From positions 45,869,446-45,933,445 of the forward strand of contig CM055095.1 of assembly GCA_029204225.1 (NCBI GenBank): 64,000 nt of DNA. Direction: 5' to 3'. Positions 11,946-23,244 of the stretch are shown piece by piece; position 1 is the first letter of the stretch; each line of letters starts with the position of its first letter. The position numbers were made by a program, and so were the translations under genes. This DNA comes from Diphasiastrum complanatum (Eukaryota > Streptophyta > Lycopodiopsida > Lycopodiales > Lycopodiaceae). The notes beneath the pieces are model-generated. The model did not search any database and was not told the origin of the DNA. It saw only the letters and a list, made by a program, of their open reading frames with translations.

Positions 11946-12945
11946 TTTTCATCATAAACCTGGATCCTGCCAACTAGAAACTAAACAACATAGATACATA
12001 AGCGATCGTAACGTCGAAGCTCTTCTCAATCCTGGCACATATGCATCGGCAGGCGAGCGAGACAAGAGAGGAAGGGAAACACATGCACTAAAAGATTCGA
12101 GAGAGAGAAAGACAGAAAACACCATCTAAGCCATTTCAGCTCACAACCGTTGGATATCGCTGTCCACCGTTAGATACGATCAGATTATTTAAACTGATGC
12201 GATTGCAGCACGTGGCACATATCCAGGTGAGGAAACTCAATTCTACATGTGTCCATGAGAGCCATGGGTGTGGAGGCTTTTTCATAGTGCCATCACCTAA
12301 GTGGCTTAATGGCAAGGAGGTTAGGCAATGCGCTCACCCGCACGAGTGAGTGACTCTGAGGATATAATTTGATCATGCTAATGAGTGATGAGTGATGGAT
12401 GATCTGTGAGAGCCTGAAATCTTTAGACACGGGGCGAACAATTGACTGTGTTGGGCGTATTCTGATCCATGCTAGTAAGCCACGAGGGTCCATCACTGTT
12501 GCAAATTCACACCGCCATTGGATATGTTTTAATCATGCATACAAATGTGATTATGACTCGTGGCTAAAATCCAAATGGGAAACCTAAGCTCTTATAGAGT
12601 CATTAATACAATTGCTCTTGTATTACTACACCATAAGATAAATAAACATTATGTACTAGGTATACTTTGTGAGGACGTTGGCTATCGGTGATAGCAAGCT
12701 AAGCTACGAGGGCGTCAAAACATGTTACAGGACTATAGCCAGTCTAGAATTCTTACGTAATTCTATTTTTTATGAGGACCTATCAAGTATGCATATGTAC
12801 TTTATTTTTTAATAGTTTGCAAACTTACAAAGCGTTTACATAGTGTATAGAGATACTCAAGATTTTACACAGTCTGGGTCGAAATCTATTTCAATCTTGA
12901 GAATCGAAATCTTATTCGACCCTAAGTAGCGAAATCCAATTCGAC
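11946..12945. other. Non-coding stretch upstream of the minisatellite; one G-box
   Basis: No reading frame is convincing. A CACGTG G-box at 12209-12214 lies in a CACGTGGCAC context. Bases 12293-12320 (GTGGCTTAATGGCAAGG) look faintly like a tRNA A-box, but no matching B-box follows. Confidence 0.35.
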
Positions 12946-13075
12946 CTTGACTTGGGTCAACAAGGCAGATCGAACCGATGTACTCGAAGTTGGCTTGGGT
13001 CAACAAGTCGAATTAGATCAAAGTCTATTACGAACTTGGCTTGGATCAACAGGTGAAAACAGATCGAAGTTGATT
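12946..13075. repeat. Three tandem copies of a 42-45 bp unit in TCGA-rich DNA
   Basis: Copies of TTGGCTTGGGTCAACAAGTC begin at about 12946, 12988 and 13033. The wider region 12880-13200 repeats TCGAAAT, TATTTCGACC and related words many times, giving an unusual density of TCGA tetranucleotides. Confidence 0.7.
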
Positions 13076-13199
13076 TCGATCTTCGATCTTTTGAATCGAA
13101 ATTCAACCCCACCCACTTTAATCCTATTTCTATTTCAATCCAGCATCTATTTCGACCCCGTGTCTATTTTGTTCCAAGTCACAATCTTATTTCGACTTC

Positions 13200-14160
13200 A
13201 AAAATCAAAATTGTTAAGGGTAATTTTGGACTGAGATTGGTCTCATCAAAAAGTCCTAAAAGGGGAAGGGCCCACACTTTTCTTACATAAGTGATCGAGG
13301 AAAGGTTGCTTCCAATCTTGATGGCTCTCTCGACCACCTCATGCTCCTCCTGCCAATAGAAGTTTTCCAAGCCTCCAAGAGTATGGTCGAAGGTGTAAAA
13401 TATGTCTTACTAACGGTGTTTAGTATGCTTGTGCAGCTCCTATCGTCATTGATTGGTTAACACATCATCTTGTTGGGTGCAAGGGTGATTCAAAACCGAG
13501 CACTATGAGGTGTCTCAAAAGTCCCCCATAATCACTCTCTTGTAAGGCTCCACACAACCTATTATGCTATCAAGCAGAGGATGGGAATCACAGATACAAT
13601 TCCATGTTCAATGTAGTGACGTCTCAGTTGGTGACATCGTGAGGAGTGATGTCTTCACTAGTCGCATGGCCCAAGAAAGCATGAACATCTTCTGAAGGTC
13701 AAAACCTGGTTAGGTCTAATAGTGCCAGAATACCGTGTATTGTATTTTGTTATGGAAACTGCTCTTTCAAGTGGGTCATGTGCAGGGATATACTTCTTGG
13801 TATACAGCTGAAAAGGTCTTTGATGCATTGTTTTACCCTCTTGGTAGATTCCGTGCGTACGACTCGAGTCACCATGAGAGCATGCGTGGAGGTGTTGGGC
13901 AAAACCTGACCTTGGCTAGGACTAACCCAGATGGAGTATGTGGTCTTGTTTTCATGTTCTTCAAGTAGGTCTGGCTTGTAATCAAGGGACCGTCAACTAT
14001 TAGTTTGATGGAGCAACATTCAATCAGTTCTCTAACAAGGTCCATGAGTATGAAGATTTTGTTGTTGATGGTCATTCATCAATGAAACAGTTATAATGAT
14101 CCATTTATGTGTAAGGAGATAGTGGTGTGATAAATCATACTCATTATCCTATTTATTGAG
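13200..14160. other. Unassigned stretch before Copia fragment M
   Basis: The plus-strand frame 13735-13968 shows no recognised motif. Position suggests decayed sequence upstream of the Copia integrase tail at 14.17 kb, but I cannot read integrase text here. Confidence 0.25.
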
Positions 14161-14164
14161 CGAC

Positions 14165-14785
14165 GACATAAGACAATTTGGGATCAAGCTTTGTTGTGTG
14201 CTAATTTCTTGTGCAATAGTGATCGAGTGTTATTTTGGATGGAAGGACACCTTTTGAGATGCTATTCAAGAGGAGGCCGAGTGTCAACTTTCTTAAAACT
14301 TCTGAATGCACATGCTATGTCAACATAACTCTTGATGATAGGACCAAGGAGGATCCATCTTCAAGTAAATGTATATTTGTTGGATATAGTGAGGTGAGTA
14401 AAGCCTACAAGGTCTACATTCCTACAACTAACAAAGCAATTGTTGGTAGAGATGCCATTTTTGACGAGGGGAACATTCCAAAAGTCCTTGAAGTATTATT
14501 GACAATGATGTGGATGGATCTAACATTCTTGATGTTGATGTAAAGGACCCTATTTTAGATGGGGATGATGATAGACCTTCGTCAAGTCAAAAGACAAGGA
14601 GAACATCAAGGGATAGACAAATGCTTTCAAGGCCTACATATGATGAGATGGATAGGCAAGTGGAAGTGACTCATTTTGCTTTTCTCACATATTTTGATGG
14701 ATCTTCTTGTGTAGATGATGCTATGCAAGTAGATGGATGTTTTCATGGTTTTCCAAAAACTAATGGATCTGGAAAAGAGATTTAG
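14165..14785 (+). pseudogene. Copia fragment M: end of integrase and linker to reverse transcriptase
   Basis: The text starts with a WDQALLCANFLC block, then GRTPFEMLFKRRPSV, CYVNITLDDRTKED, CIFVGYSEVSKAYKVY and GRDAIFDEGN. This is the standard C-terminal part of Copia integrase. A second frame (from about 14510) carries the acidic, serine-rich linker, then SRPTYDEMDRQVE and FLTYFDGSSCVDDAMQ. Copia fragment D at 25.2-26.1 kb has the same blocks in the same order (CIVNIVLDDRAKED, FVGYSEVSKAYKVY, SRLTYDENGKQ, FLTYFDSFSCVDDGMQ), so both are copies of one family. Catalytic core and reverse transcriptase are missing. Bases 14790-15212 after it are empty. Confidence 0.8.
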
Positions 14786-15212
14786 TCAATGACTTTGATG
14801 GTCAAGTGGAAGATCAAGAGGCTGATCTCAAAGGGCTTCTATAAATACTTAGAAAATTTTCAAACTATACAGTTTAAACTTTTTCTGATAGTCTGCATAA
14901 TTACAAGAAGAACATGACGGATGAATTTTTGAAAATGTATTAGACTTCAAGAAGTGCTCCAAAAACGATCAATACAAATATAAAACATCGATCGACATTA
15001 TCAGGAGTATCTACACACAATTATACATTTATCTGATACACCAATTGATATTTCTACAATGTCTAAGGACTCTAATCGATGTGATGTTTCATGATGTAAC
15101 TTGTGAATTGGGTCAAATTTAACCCGATATCTAATTAGATCGGCATCAAGATTCAAAGTTGTTAAATCGTATTTGTAGATTCCTATCTCAACAACCGATT
15201 AACACTTTAGAA

Positions 15213-15530
15213 TACCGAGATGGATAATGTGTCAAACACGTCTCTCATTAAGAAGCTCAATGGAGATAATTACCATCTCTATAAATCTAAAATGAAAGTA
15301 GTTCTTCTTGCAAAAGAACTATAGGACATGGTATAAGGCAATGAGGCTAAGCCTCTCGTAGATGCGACAACATTATTAGACGAAGATAGATAGATGGAAA
15401 GGCCTTTGCATTGATCCCTCTCAATATCAGCAACTCTTGGATTAGTCACATCAGATCTACTGAAACATCAAAAGTAGCTTGGGACATACTACAATCTATG
15501 TTGGATGCCATTACTTCAATCATTTTGTAA
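15213..15530 (+). pseudogene. Copia fragment L: gag N-terminus
   Basis: ATG at about 15222, then SLIKKLNGDNYHLYKSKMKV and a VLLAKEL block, then stops. The frame next to it continues with ISHIRSTETSKVAWDIL-like text and a DAITS block. This matches the gag starts of Copia elements C (16.36 kb) and K (34.5 kb) in this window. The fragment stops where the LTR of element C probably begins, suggesting that C inserted into L. Confidence 0.65.
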
Positions 15531-16285
15531 TGTGGAACTACTCTATAGTTTCACTCACATTGTCAGGACAATGTCGAAGGATTCGAGACTGTCTGTCGAA
15601 ATACACATATTGTCGACACATTGTTGAGTAGACCTAAAATGATTATTCAAGGGTTTCCAAATAACGACTTCATTAAATTTGGTTGTGGAGTCTTATCCAT
15701 TACATATTTTGGGTCTAATTTCTTATCTGCATGTGGCACCTACCAGATGGATAACAGCGCATTCCATCAGGGTTGCGCCATCGACAACTATAAATAGATT
15801 TGTAGATTAGTTCATTTTATGTTGAAGTTAAATCAGTTCAAGTTTCAATAGCAGTCACTCTTCTTCTTCTCCTATCTCTTTGTTCCACCATAGGCGTAGA
15901 CTGATCGTTAATAAGCTATAGCGATTACAGTTTATGTATGAGCAAAACTTGTAGCAGAACTATATGTGTTATTATTGTAGTGCAATCATAGTAGATATTG
16001 GATGTATTTACCATCATTCAACAATACATACGGCATTCGACAATTCAACACATGACTTGTCTTGTTCTCTATTTTTTGTTATTCATGCTATTACAATTTG
16101 AGTTCTGATTGTTGGCAATGAAGCGATCTTTCTCTATCATTTATTTTTCGCACTTGTGAATGATAATAAGTTTTATTTATGATAGTATCAATATAGTTTT
16201 GTTATTACATTAACTATTGTTCTTCCTATAATCGAACTATGATTGTTGAATAGTTATTCGCCTCATATACAACCATTTTCCAACA
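15531..16285 (+). mobile_element. 5' LTR of Copia element C (left end approximate)
   Basis: The right end is firm: it finishes in CAACA immediately before a perfect primer-binding site. A TATA box TATAAATA lies at 15789-15796, about 490 bp before the LTR end, a normal place for the retroelement promoter. TGTGGAACTACTC at 15531 is the best left-end candidate, giving a length of about 755 bp. No second LTR is present, so this end is unproven. Confidence 0.6.
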
Positions 16286-16297
16286 TGGTATCAGAGC
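16286..16297 (+). other. Primer-binding site of Copia C (initiator tRNA-Met)
   Basis: TGGTATCAGAGC is the canonical complement of plant initiator tRNA-Met and directly follows the LTR terminus. Confidence 0.9.
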
Positions 16298-16355
16298 TAG
16301 ATTATATCTTTTAGTTCATCTTCATTGCCAGATTTATAATATCAGATTTGTCTAC

Positions 16356-17202
16356 TATGGATGCGTCATCTTCGATTTTTTATTAAAAAGTTGGATGCTA
16401 ACAAGTATCACTTATGGAAATTCAAAATGAGGGTGATCCTACAAGCGAAAGAGCTTTGAGAAGTTGTCGAAGGTACTAAGGTCAAGCCTATTGCAGATCT
16501 GGTGGCCATTTCTAAATGGAAGCGGAAGAATGGGAAGGCCTTTGTCCTTATCACTCTCAATAACAGAGATAATCATATCAGTCATATTCAAAGAGCTCGA
16601 ACCTCGTTAGAAGCTTGGAATATTCTAAGCACTCTTTATGACATTAGAGACGTGACTGCCAATCTTCATCTAAGGAAAAAGTTTTTCTCATTCAAAATGG
16701 CTGATACAGATTCAATTTTAAATTACTTGAACAACTTCAAAAATCTTCTTGAGCAGATGTTTGCAAGTGGTGCGAAAATCAACAATGTAGATGTCATCAT
16801 GACTCTCTTGTCGAGCCTTCTTGACACCTACAAAAATTGGGTAATCATCATTTTTACTCAACAAGGTCTTACTTTAGCATGAGTTTTATACGTGCTACTA
16901 CATGAATAGATCCGGAGAAATGGATCTTCATTCCCTCATTCGACACCATAATCAAAAGCTCTTTATTTGAAAATTTTCAAAAAGAAGAAGAAGAAGTCGA
17001 AGAAATCACAAAAGTTGAATAATAATTTGAATTCATAACAAGGCAAAAATTCGAATTCAACTTTATCAAAATCAAAACTATTTTGTAGATATTGCAAACA
17101 AACTGGACATTTGTTGGAGGATTGTCAAATTCTCAATTCAAAAAAGCAACAGCAACAATATGCTAATGTAGCAAAAGGTTCTAAAGACTTCGACAAATCA
17201 AA
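16356..17202 (+). pseudogene. Copia C gag
   Basis: ATG at 16356 is followed after 10 codons by a stop and a frameshift. The main frame then reads KLDANKYHLWKFKMRV, a GKAFVLITL block, WNILSTLYDIRDVTANLHL, RKKFFSFKM, VDVIMTLLSSL, and a lysine-rich stretch. It ends with a zinc knuckle CRYCKQTGHLLEDC at about 17083-17127 (C-x2-C-x4-H-x4-C), which binds element RNA. Domain order is complete for gag. The sequence breaks off at about 17202, where minus-strand Copia A begins. Protease and pol are absent. It is closely related to the gag of element K. Confidence 0.8.
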
Positions 17203-18550
17203 TCCTCTCACAACCAACCGTACTTTGTACTCATTGAGTTGCCCATCTGCTCCATATTTGATCTTATAAATCCATTTGCAAGTGATAGGCGTCTTACCCT
17301 CAGGTAGCTCGACCAAGTTCCACGTCCTATTTTTTGATATGGCCTCCATTTTTGTTCCTTTGCTGCACGCCACTCCTTGTGCTCCTTTGCTTCATGCAAG
17401 GTTTTTGGTTCTTGAGCCTTTAGCATGGAACCCATTAGGGCTAGATTCATTTCTAATCTTGCAGGAGGTTTTTGATTTTTGCTTGACATTCTAAGCTCTC
17501 CCTGTTCGCTAGATTCGGGAGTATCTCCCTTCTTAGCGTCACCTGTGACTGATAAGTACCATCTAGGTACTCTCTTAGGGATTTCAACTTCAAACTTATC
17601 TTTTTCCATTGGATCTTCTATATCAAAATCCACTTCTTTCTTGACCTGTACTTCCGCTCCCTCATCAAAAGGTTTAGTGATTTCTTCAGATTGTTCACCT
17701 TGACCCATCTCGTCAAATGTAGCATCCCTAGAAATCACAAGCTTTTGTGCATTTGTATCATACATCCTATATGCCTTGGCCTTCTCATCATATCCAAGGA
17801 AAATACACTTGACAGCTTTTGCATCCAATTTCTTTCTTTTCTCATCAGGAATATGAGCATAAGCATCACAACCAAATACTCTCAAATGAGAAATATTAGG
17901 TTTCTTTCCAGTAAAAGCTTCATGAGGTGTTTTACCTTCCACAGATTTCGTAGGATTCCGATTCAGGATGTGCGTAGCTATGCTGCAAGCTTCTGCCCAG
18001 AAGGTGTTTGGCATACCCTCGCTTTTGAGCATTGCCCTGGCCACCTCCACAAGGGATCTATTCTTTTGCTCTGCAACTCCGTTTTGCTGCAGTGAATAAG
18101 GTGTTGTAGTCTGCCTCTTGATCCCTTGATCTTTGCAAATATCAATAAATTCCGTCGCAAAATACTCACCACCTCCATCAGATCTCAAAGTCTTGATGTA
18201 ACTTCCTATTTGCTTTTCAACTAATGCCTTGAATTCCCTGAACTTAGGAAAACTGTCTGATTACTTGCTTATGAAATAAATCCAAATGCATCTACTATAA
18301 TCATCAATAAAGGTAATAAAGTAATAGCAGCCACTAATCCACATAGATCACTGTGGACAAGATCCAGGATGCCACTGGCTCTCCTTGCTCCACTTTTGAG
18401 AAACCTTTCTCTATGTTGTTTTCCCAAAATGCAACCTTCACAGATTTTTCCTTCAAAAAAAATATCAGGCAATCCAATAACTAAATTACCTCTTTTCAGA
18501 ATCTGTAAATTTGAGCACTGATATGACCAAATCGTTGATGCCAAAGATCA
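17203..18550 (-). pseudogene. Copia A integrase and start of reverse transcriptase
   Basis: Read downward from 18550, a pre-integrase zinc region ends CEGCILGKQHRERF, then LVHSDLCG (first catalytic Asp), RSDGGGEY (second Asp, about 18185) and QQNGVAEQKNRS (catalytic Glu). So D-D-E is complete. The core is followed by HLRVFGCDAYAHIPDEKR, CIFLGYDEKAKAYRMYD, a long acidic linker, and the first RT text (RTWNLVELPEGK, CKWIYKIKYG, near 17240-17320). A frameshift near 18190-18270 splits the core, and the frame ends abruptly at about 17203 in sequence belonging to Copia C. This 326-codon stretch is the longest undamaged retroelement frame in the window, which suggests relative youth. Confidence 0.85.
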
Positions 18551-18559
18551 CTTCGACTA

Positions 18560-18960
18560 TCAACAGTGCTTACCATAGCTTGAGTAAAAGATCTCGCATT
18601 CAATTTGTAGAGTCAATTTTTGTTGACTCTAGCTCCTGTAGCAATCACTTTGTAGTGATTCTTGATGTCCTTGACGAGACATTTGTCACTATCAAACTCC
18701 ACCTTGAGTTGTTGATCAGCCATCATCCCAACTAATAGTAAATTGTTGGCTAAACCAGGAACATATTGCACATTGCTTATCCGCTTTATCATTCAGTTGG
18801 CTAGCTTCACTGGTACCACCCCAAATCCTTTCACAAGTAGCAATTGGCCATCAGCTTGTCCAACTTCATCGCCATTGTGGATTTCCTTGAATTCTGAAAA
18901 CCACTCCTTCCTCAAAGTCATGTGCTTGGATGCTCCATTGTCAATGTACTAGGTATCCTT
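18560..18960 (-). pseudogene. Copia A protease region
   Basis: Immediately after gag, minus-strand text reads YIDNGASKHMT (an aspartic-protease D-x-G-A-S site with N replacing S or T), then WFSEFKEI, and later a YVPGLANNLL block near 18740. These are the expected marks of a Copia pepsin-like protease that cleaves the polyprotein. Frameshifts and stops interrupt it. Confidence 0.7.
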
Positions 18961-19976
18961 TGCTTCGTCACTTGTCATTAGCGCCGTAATGAACAAGTTT
19001 GAGCTTTCATCTGTATCATCTTCATATTGATCATCATTGAATTGATGTTGATTAACATAATTGTCTTCATAATGATCATCATCAAATTGATGTTGATTAG
19101 CATAATTAACCACCTGCCATTTGCCTTTTCTTTGTGCTATCTCCTTTTGTTTCTTGAAGCATTCACGCTCCCAATGGCCGTTTGTTGCATTACCTACAAT
19201 TTTCAGGTTTATTTTGCCTGGAATAGCCACGTCCTTGACTCGGCCTTGATTCCAATTGCCTCAATTCGGGCTATCATTGGCTTGCTCATGAAATTGTTGA
19301 AATGATCCCTATCTCGATTGATACCTACCATGACCAAATCTTCCACCTCGTCCTCTAACTGCAAGAGCTTGATCATAGCCCCTGTTACGATGATTCAAGT
19401 TCTCTTGATGTGCTCTTCTTGCAAAAGTAATCCACCTAGCTCTTCATAGGTTGGAAGATTCTCCCATGTGGCAATGCTTGTCACAAACATCTGATGTGAC
19501 TCACTCAAGCTGTTCAATGTCAATTGAACGATCTCGCGATCCCGTACTCGCTCTGCAACAGCAGCTAGTTGATCACAGATCTCCTTTACCTTCAATAGGT
19601 GATCGGTAATTGTTGCACCATCATCCATCTATAATGTGTGCAGCTTCATCTTCCGTAATAGCACTCGAGATGTGTTTGTGGTCTCAAACAATGCCTTCAA
19701 CGTATCCCACGCTTCTTTCGGTCCTTCCGACTCTGAAATGTAGGGAATGATAACATCTCTGACTGACAAGTTGATGACATTCTGTGCTTTCTGTTTCCTC
19801 CTATCAAATGTCCGTTGATCTTTTTCAAATACTGGCCTTGTCTCCTCACCTATCACGATCTCCCATAGCTCCTTTTCCATCAGAATGTTCTTCAGTTTGA
19901 ATTTCCAAACTGCATAGTTGTCGGCTCCTTCCAACTTGCTTGACTCATTGAGAACACTTTCGCTTAGCGTTGCCAT
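18961..19976 (-). pseudogene. Copia A gag
   Basis: ATG at 19976 opens MATLSESVLNESSKLEG, then NYAVWKFKLKNIL and KELWEIV, then a block ending EAWDTLKALFETTN. After a TAG the frame continues with DHLLKVKEICDQL, LTLNSLSESHQMF and LPTYEELGGLLLQEE. A frameshifted zinc knuckle follows, ending GHWEREC at about 19160, then an N/Q/D-rich repeat. The gag of Copia J (59.4 kb) is a distant relative. One stop plus one frameshift disable it. Confidence 0.8.
19020..19109 (-). repeat. In-frame 45-bp duplication inside Copia A gag
   Basis: Two 45-bp copies (19020-19064 and 19065-19109) encode NYVNQHQFNDDQYED and NYANQHQFDDDHYED. The period is exactly 15 codons, so the reading frame is kept. It lies between the zinc knuckle and protease. 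Confidence 0.85.
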
Positions 19977-21419
19977 AACTGTAATTAGATGACTCCAGAT
20001 TGCAAAAATAAAAAATTTGCTGCAAAATTGACAAATGACGTCTCGGACCACTTTCCAATCCGAGCTATGGATTGAAAGTTATGCCAAATTGAAAATTTTG
20101 GCCTTAAAATGGATCACAACTGCCCTTAAGCCTGAAAACTTATTGACAAACTGCCATTTTTGGAAATTTTCTCTTTCTCGCACAGATCTCCGATTTCAGA
20201 GATTTTTATATCAACATGTAGCCCTTTGTACCAGCATAGCTCCTATCTAATCAATTCCCAAAAACAGTCTCTCCAGCTAGGTCAAAACATCACTCTGTTT
20301 TCTGCTTACCTGCAAAAAACCACTAGTGGATAGGCCTTAAACAAAAGTGCCAAGTACCAAAGTTAAGGGCCCTTTCAGGATCACATTTGAACTTGAAAAA
20401 AAGTGAAGAAAAACTTCAGTAAATTCCTGGCCGTCGGATCTGTGAGAGATCTATGGTGCGGATCAGCTTTTCCTTTATCTTTGCCACGTGGTATTTATGT
20501 GATCATGCGCTCTTACTCATCTACGTTTGCAAGGGGACCCACCCCTGGAGACGCTAGGTTTTAAAACAGTTCGACATGCGACCAGTGGACCCTCCCCTCG
20601 CGCGTTTTGGGCTGCAGGATTGGCATTTCGCCCTTAAATCTGGCGTTTCGAGCCAGAGAAGTCGCCTTTTGTACAGTCTGTGCAACGTTTCGGACACATG
20701 CAAGACGTTTTGGGCCTCTTGGATGGCGTTTCGAGCCCCTGAACTGGCGTTTTGGGCCTGTGTGCCGCATTTCAGACCTGTTCAGCACCTTTCCAGTAAC
20801 ATATTGCAGTCAGCAAACCTGCAAAACACTGTTTTCCAGCCAAAAAACTTTGTTTTTCACTCGAATCTCCACCGAAATCCATGATTTTTGATGCAATGAG
20901 TTACAAATCCAACTCTCCTTACAGTTGGCTACCTCCCAACACTACTCTCACTGAAAATTATGGAGGATACTGAGTTTTCACACAAAATCACAAAAGTAGG
21001 CTAAAAATTCAATGAAATCACAGTTTCTCAGTTCCTAAATGCTTCATAACTGTGAATGGCAGTACTAGACACAGTCTAGTGTGATTTGCAGATCCCCAAA
21101 CAAACAAATGATGGATTTCTTGGCAAAACACTCTCACAAAATGGCACTTTTCACACAAAACTTGGAAGTATTGTCAAAATCTCCCAACTCAATAGATTTT
21201 CAATTTGTCTGATGCTACCCTGGCCTTTTTGATGCCTCCGGGACTGTGTCTTCATTCCCCACTGATGATTCTGAGCTCCAAAACCTGCAAGATGCACCAA
21301 GGAAGGATTTCTTCCAACTTTTGCCTCTCCAAGCTTTCACCTCCTGTGAAGGACTTTCTCACTTTATTACGGAGCCTATGACAAGCTGTATTTACTGATT
21401 AGGCACGCAGCACTATCGG
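19977..21419 (-). other. Long untranslated leader of Copia A
   Basis: About 1.44 kb separate the gag ATG (19976) from the primer-binding site (21420-21431) on the minus strand. No conserved frame is present. It contains the 20-21 bp minisatellite at 20599-20800. Such a long leader is unusual for plant Copia. An alternative is that the leader includes a later insertion. Confidence 0.5.
20599..20800. repeat. Minisatellite, about ten copies of a 20-21 bp unit
   Basis: Variants of TGGCGTTTCGAGCC and TGGCGTTTTGGGCC recur with the central CGTTT-like word at 20603, 20624, 20644, 20665, 20686, 20706, 20727, 20748, 20768 and 20788. The spacing never leaves 20-21 bp. It is locally GC-rich. Frames across it show heptad-like text only because 21 is a multiple of three. 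Confidence 0.85.
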
Positions 21420-21431
21420 GCTCTGATACCA
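21420..21431 (-). other. Primer-binding site of Copia A (initiator tRNA-Met)
   Basis: The minus strand reads TGGTATCAGAGC, a perfect match. The LTR end ...CATTGACA abuts it at 21432. Only about 45-50 bp of LTR can exist beyond this point, because Copia B coding sequence starts at about 21477. Confidence 0.85.
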
Positions 21432-21476
21432 TGTCAATGATCTAATAAGCATTATCAATCATTCATCATAAGAGAT

Positions 21477-23240
21477 CCTAGGATTAGACATGTATTGACT
21501 CAATGAGCTAACAATGTATGTTAAATCCGGTTTGGTGCAAAGCATGGCATACATCAAAGATCCTATAAGTGAATGATAAAAGTACTTCGCTAAGTCGAGT
21601 ACTTTACTTTCGGTATCTGCACAAGAATGTCATAGCTGGATCCATTGGAGTATCAATCGGTTTGCAATCAGACGTATGAAATTTTTCTAGAATGGATTCT
21701 AGATATTTCTGCTGGCTGAGATAGACTTTATTATGCAATCTATCTCTAGTGATGTGTATTCCTAATAATGATTGACCAGTGCCTAGATCAGTCATGTCAA
21801 ACTCTTTTGACAGATCACTCTTAGTAGTGTGCAGCAATGATGTGTCGATAGACAAAATAAATTGACACCTATGAATTTGGAATAAACATTACAGTTAGTT
21901 GAATTGTTTGCAAATCCTAATTGAATGAGATCAGCGTTGATTCTTTCGAACCAAGCTCTTGTGGCCTGTTTCAAGCCATAGATTGCTTTGTGCTCTTGGC
22001 CTTTGACTTCGAATCCCTTAGGTTGAAAGATATACAACTCCTCTTCGACAAAGCCGTTGAGAAAGGCTGTCTTGACATCCATTTGATGCATCTTGAGGTC
22101 TTCTGCCACTGCTAGTGCAATGCCAGCCCTGATTGACTACATTTTGGCAACAAGATTGAAGATTTTTTGATAATCCACTCCTTGGACTTGAGTGAATCCT
22201 TTAGCCACTAACCGTGCTTTTCATTTTGCAATAGAACCATCAAAGTTGATCTTCTTCTTGAAGATCCACTTCGTATCAATAAATCTCTCATGAGTGGGGA
22301 AGTCAACCAATGTCCAAGTCTGGTTAGTCAAAAGTGAGTTGTACTCGTTTTCCATAGCTTCTTGCCACTTCACGTCATCCTTGGAGTTAGTAGCTTCATC
22401 CAAGGACGCTGGATCTTCTGATGAAGTCCAGAATGATTGAGGTGTATACCTCTCAAGAACTGCAGGGATCTTTGAACATCTTGTTGACTAGATTGGAATG
22501 GTGTCTCTTCTTGAATTTGTCCAGATTTGCTCGAGCTCGCTTGGTCTGGTTTGGTGATAGGTGTTGTCGGCTGCTCGACTTCTGTAGCTGTAGCTGTAGG
22601 TTCTATGAAAAAGAGACATCACGAGTGGAAGATTCTATGTTTGTGTAAAATAGGATGAAATGACACAACATCATCTGTAAATGGTTGTTTGAAGTCATAT
22701 AATGTATCTTCTTTGAAGATTACATCCCTTGAAACATATGCTACATTGGTGGATGGATCATAACCTTTGTAAGCTTTATGTTCATCAAGATAGCCAATGA
22801 AGATGCATTTAGTTGACCTCTCATCCAGTTTCTTCCTAAGCTATTTAGGAACATGAACAAAACATATACAACCAAAAAATTTCAGATGGCTGACACTAGG
22901 CTTGTGTCCATGCCATAGGAGTTCTATTGTTAACGACTTTTGTGTTGGATCTGTTTTGTACGTAACAGGCTGTACCAAAGGCTTCTACCCAGAACTTCGA
23001 AGATGTAGCATAGATCTGGCTGAGTTAAGCAGTGTTTGATTCTTCCTTCTTGCAACTCGATTTTGTTGAGGAGAATAGAAAGTTGTTAGTTGTCTTCGAA
23101 TGTCGTGCTCAACCCACTATTGTAAGCCATCAATAGTTCTGACAATTTGTCTTTGTCAGAGGATTTCTCCTTGAATTTCACCATTTTTGTAGATTTCGAC
23201 TATTTGTGTTGTTGCTTCTTAGCCTCATTGTAGATCCGGA
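21477..23240 (-). pseudogene. Copia B pol: integrase tail and reverse transcriptase
   Basis: Read downward from 23240: text with YSPQQNRVARRKNQ (the integrase Glu changed to Arg), then HLKFFGCICFVHVPK, CIFIGYLDEHKAYKGYD, and a VSRDVIFKED block near 22720. RT follows: VKWQEAMENEYNSLL, WTLVDFPTHERF and TKWIFKKK (22221-22403), MHQMDVKTAFLNGFVEEELY (about 22050-22109), a DLGTGQSLLGIHI block, and LIGSLMYAMLCTKPDLTYIV near 21510-21570. Protease and the N-terminal integrase are missing: the text passes from the gag zinc knuckle at about 23250 almost directly into integrase. RNase H is cut off at about 21477. Stops and frameshifts are scattered throughout. Confidence 0.85.
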
Positions 23241-23244
23241 TTCG

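Noticed and set aside
12293-12380. A tRNA-derived SINE head (GTGGCTTAATGGCAAGG)
   Set aside because: Only an A-box-like word is present. No B-box at suitable spacing and no flanking direct repeat.
20561-20891. Overlapping open frames on both strands at 20.56-20.89 kb
   Set aside because: They are produced by the 20-21 bp GC-rich minisatellite and have no conserved content.
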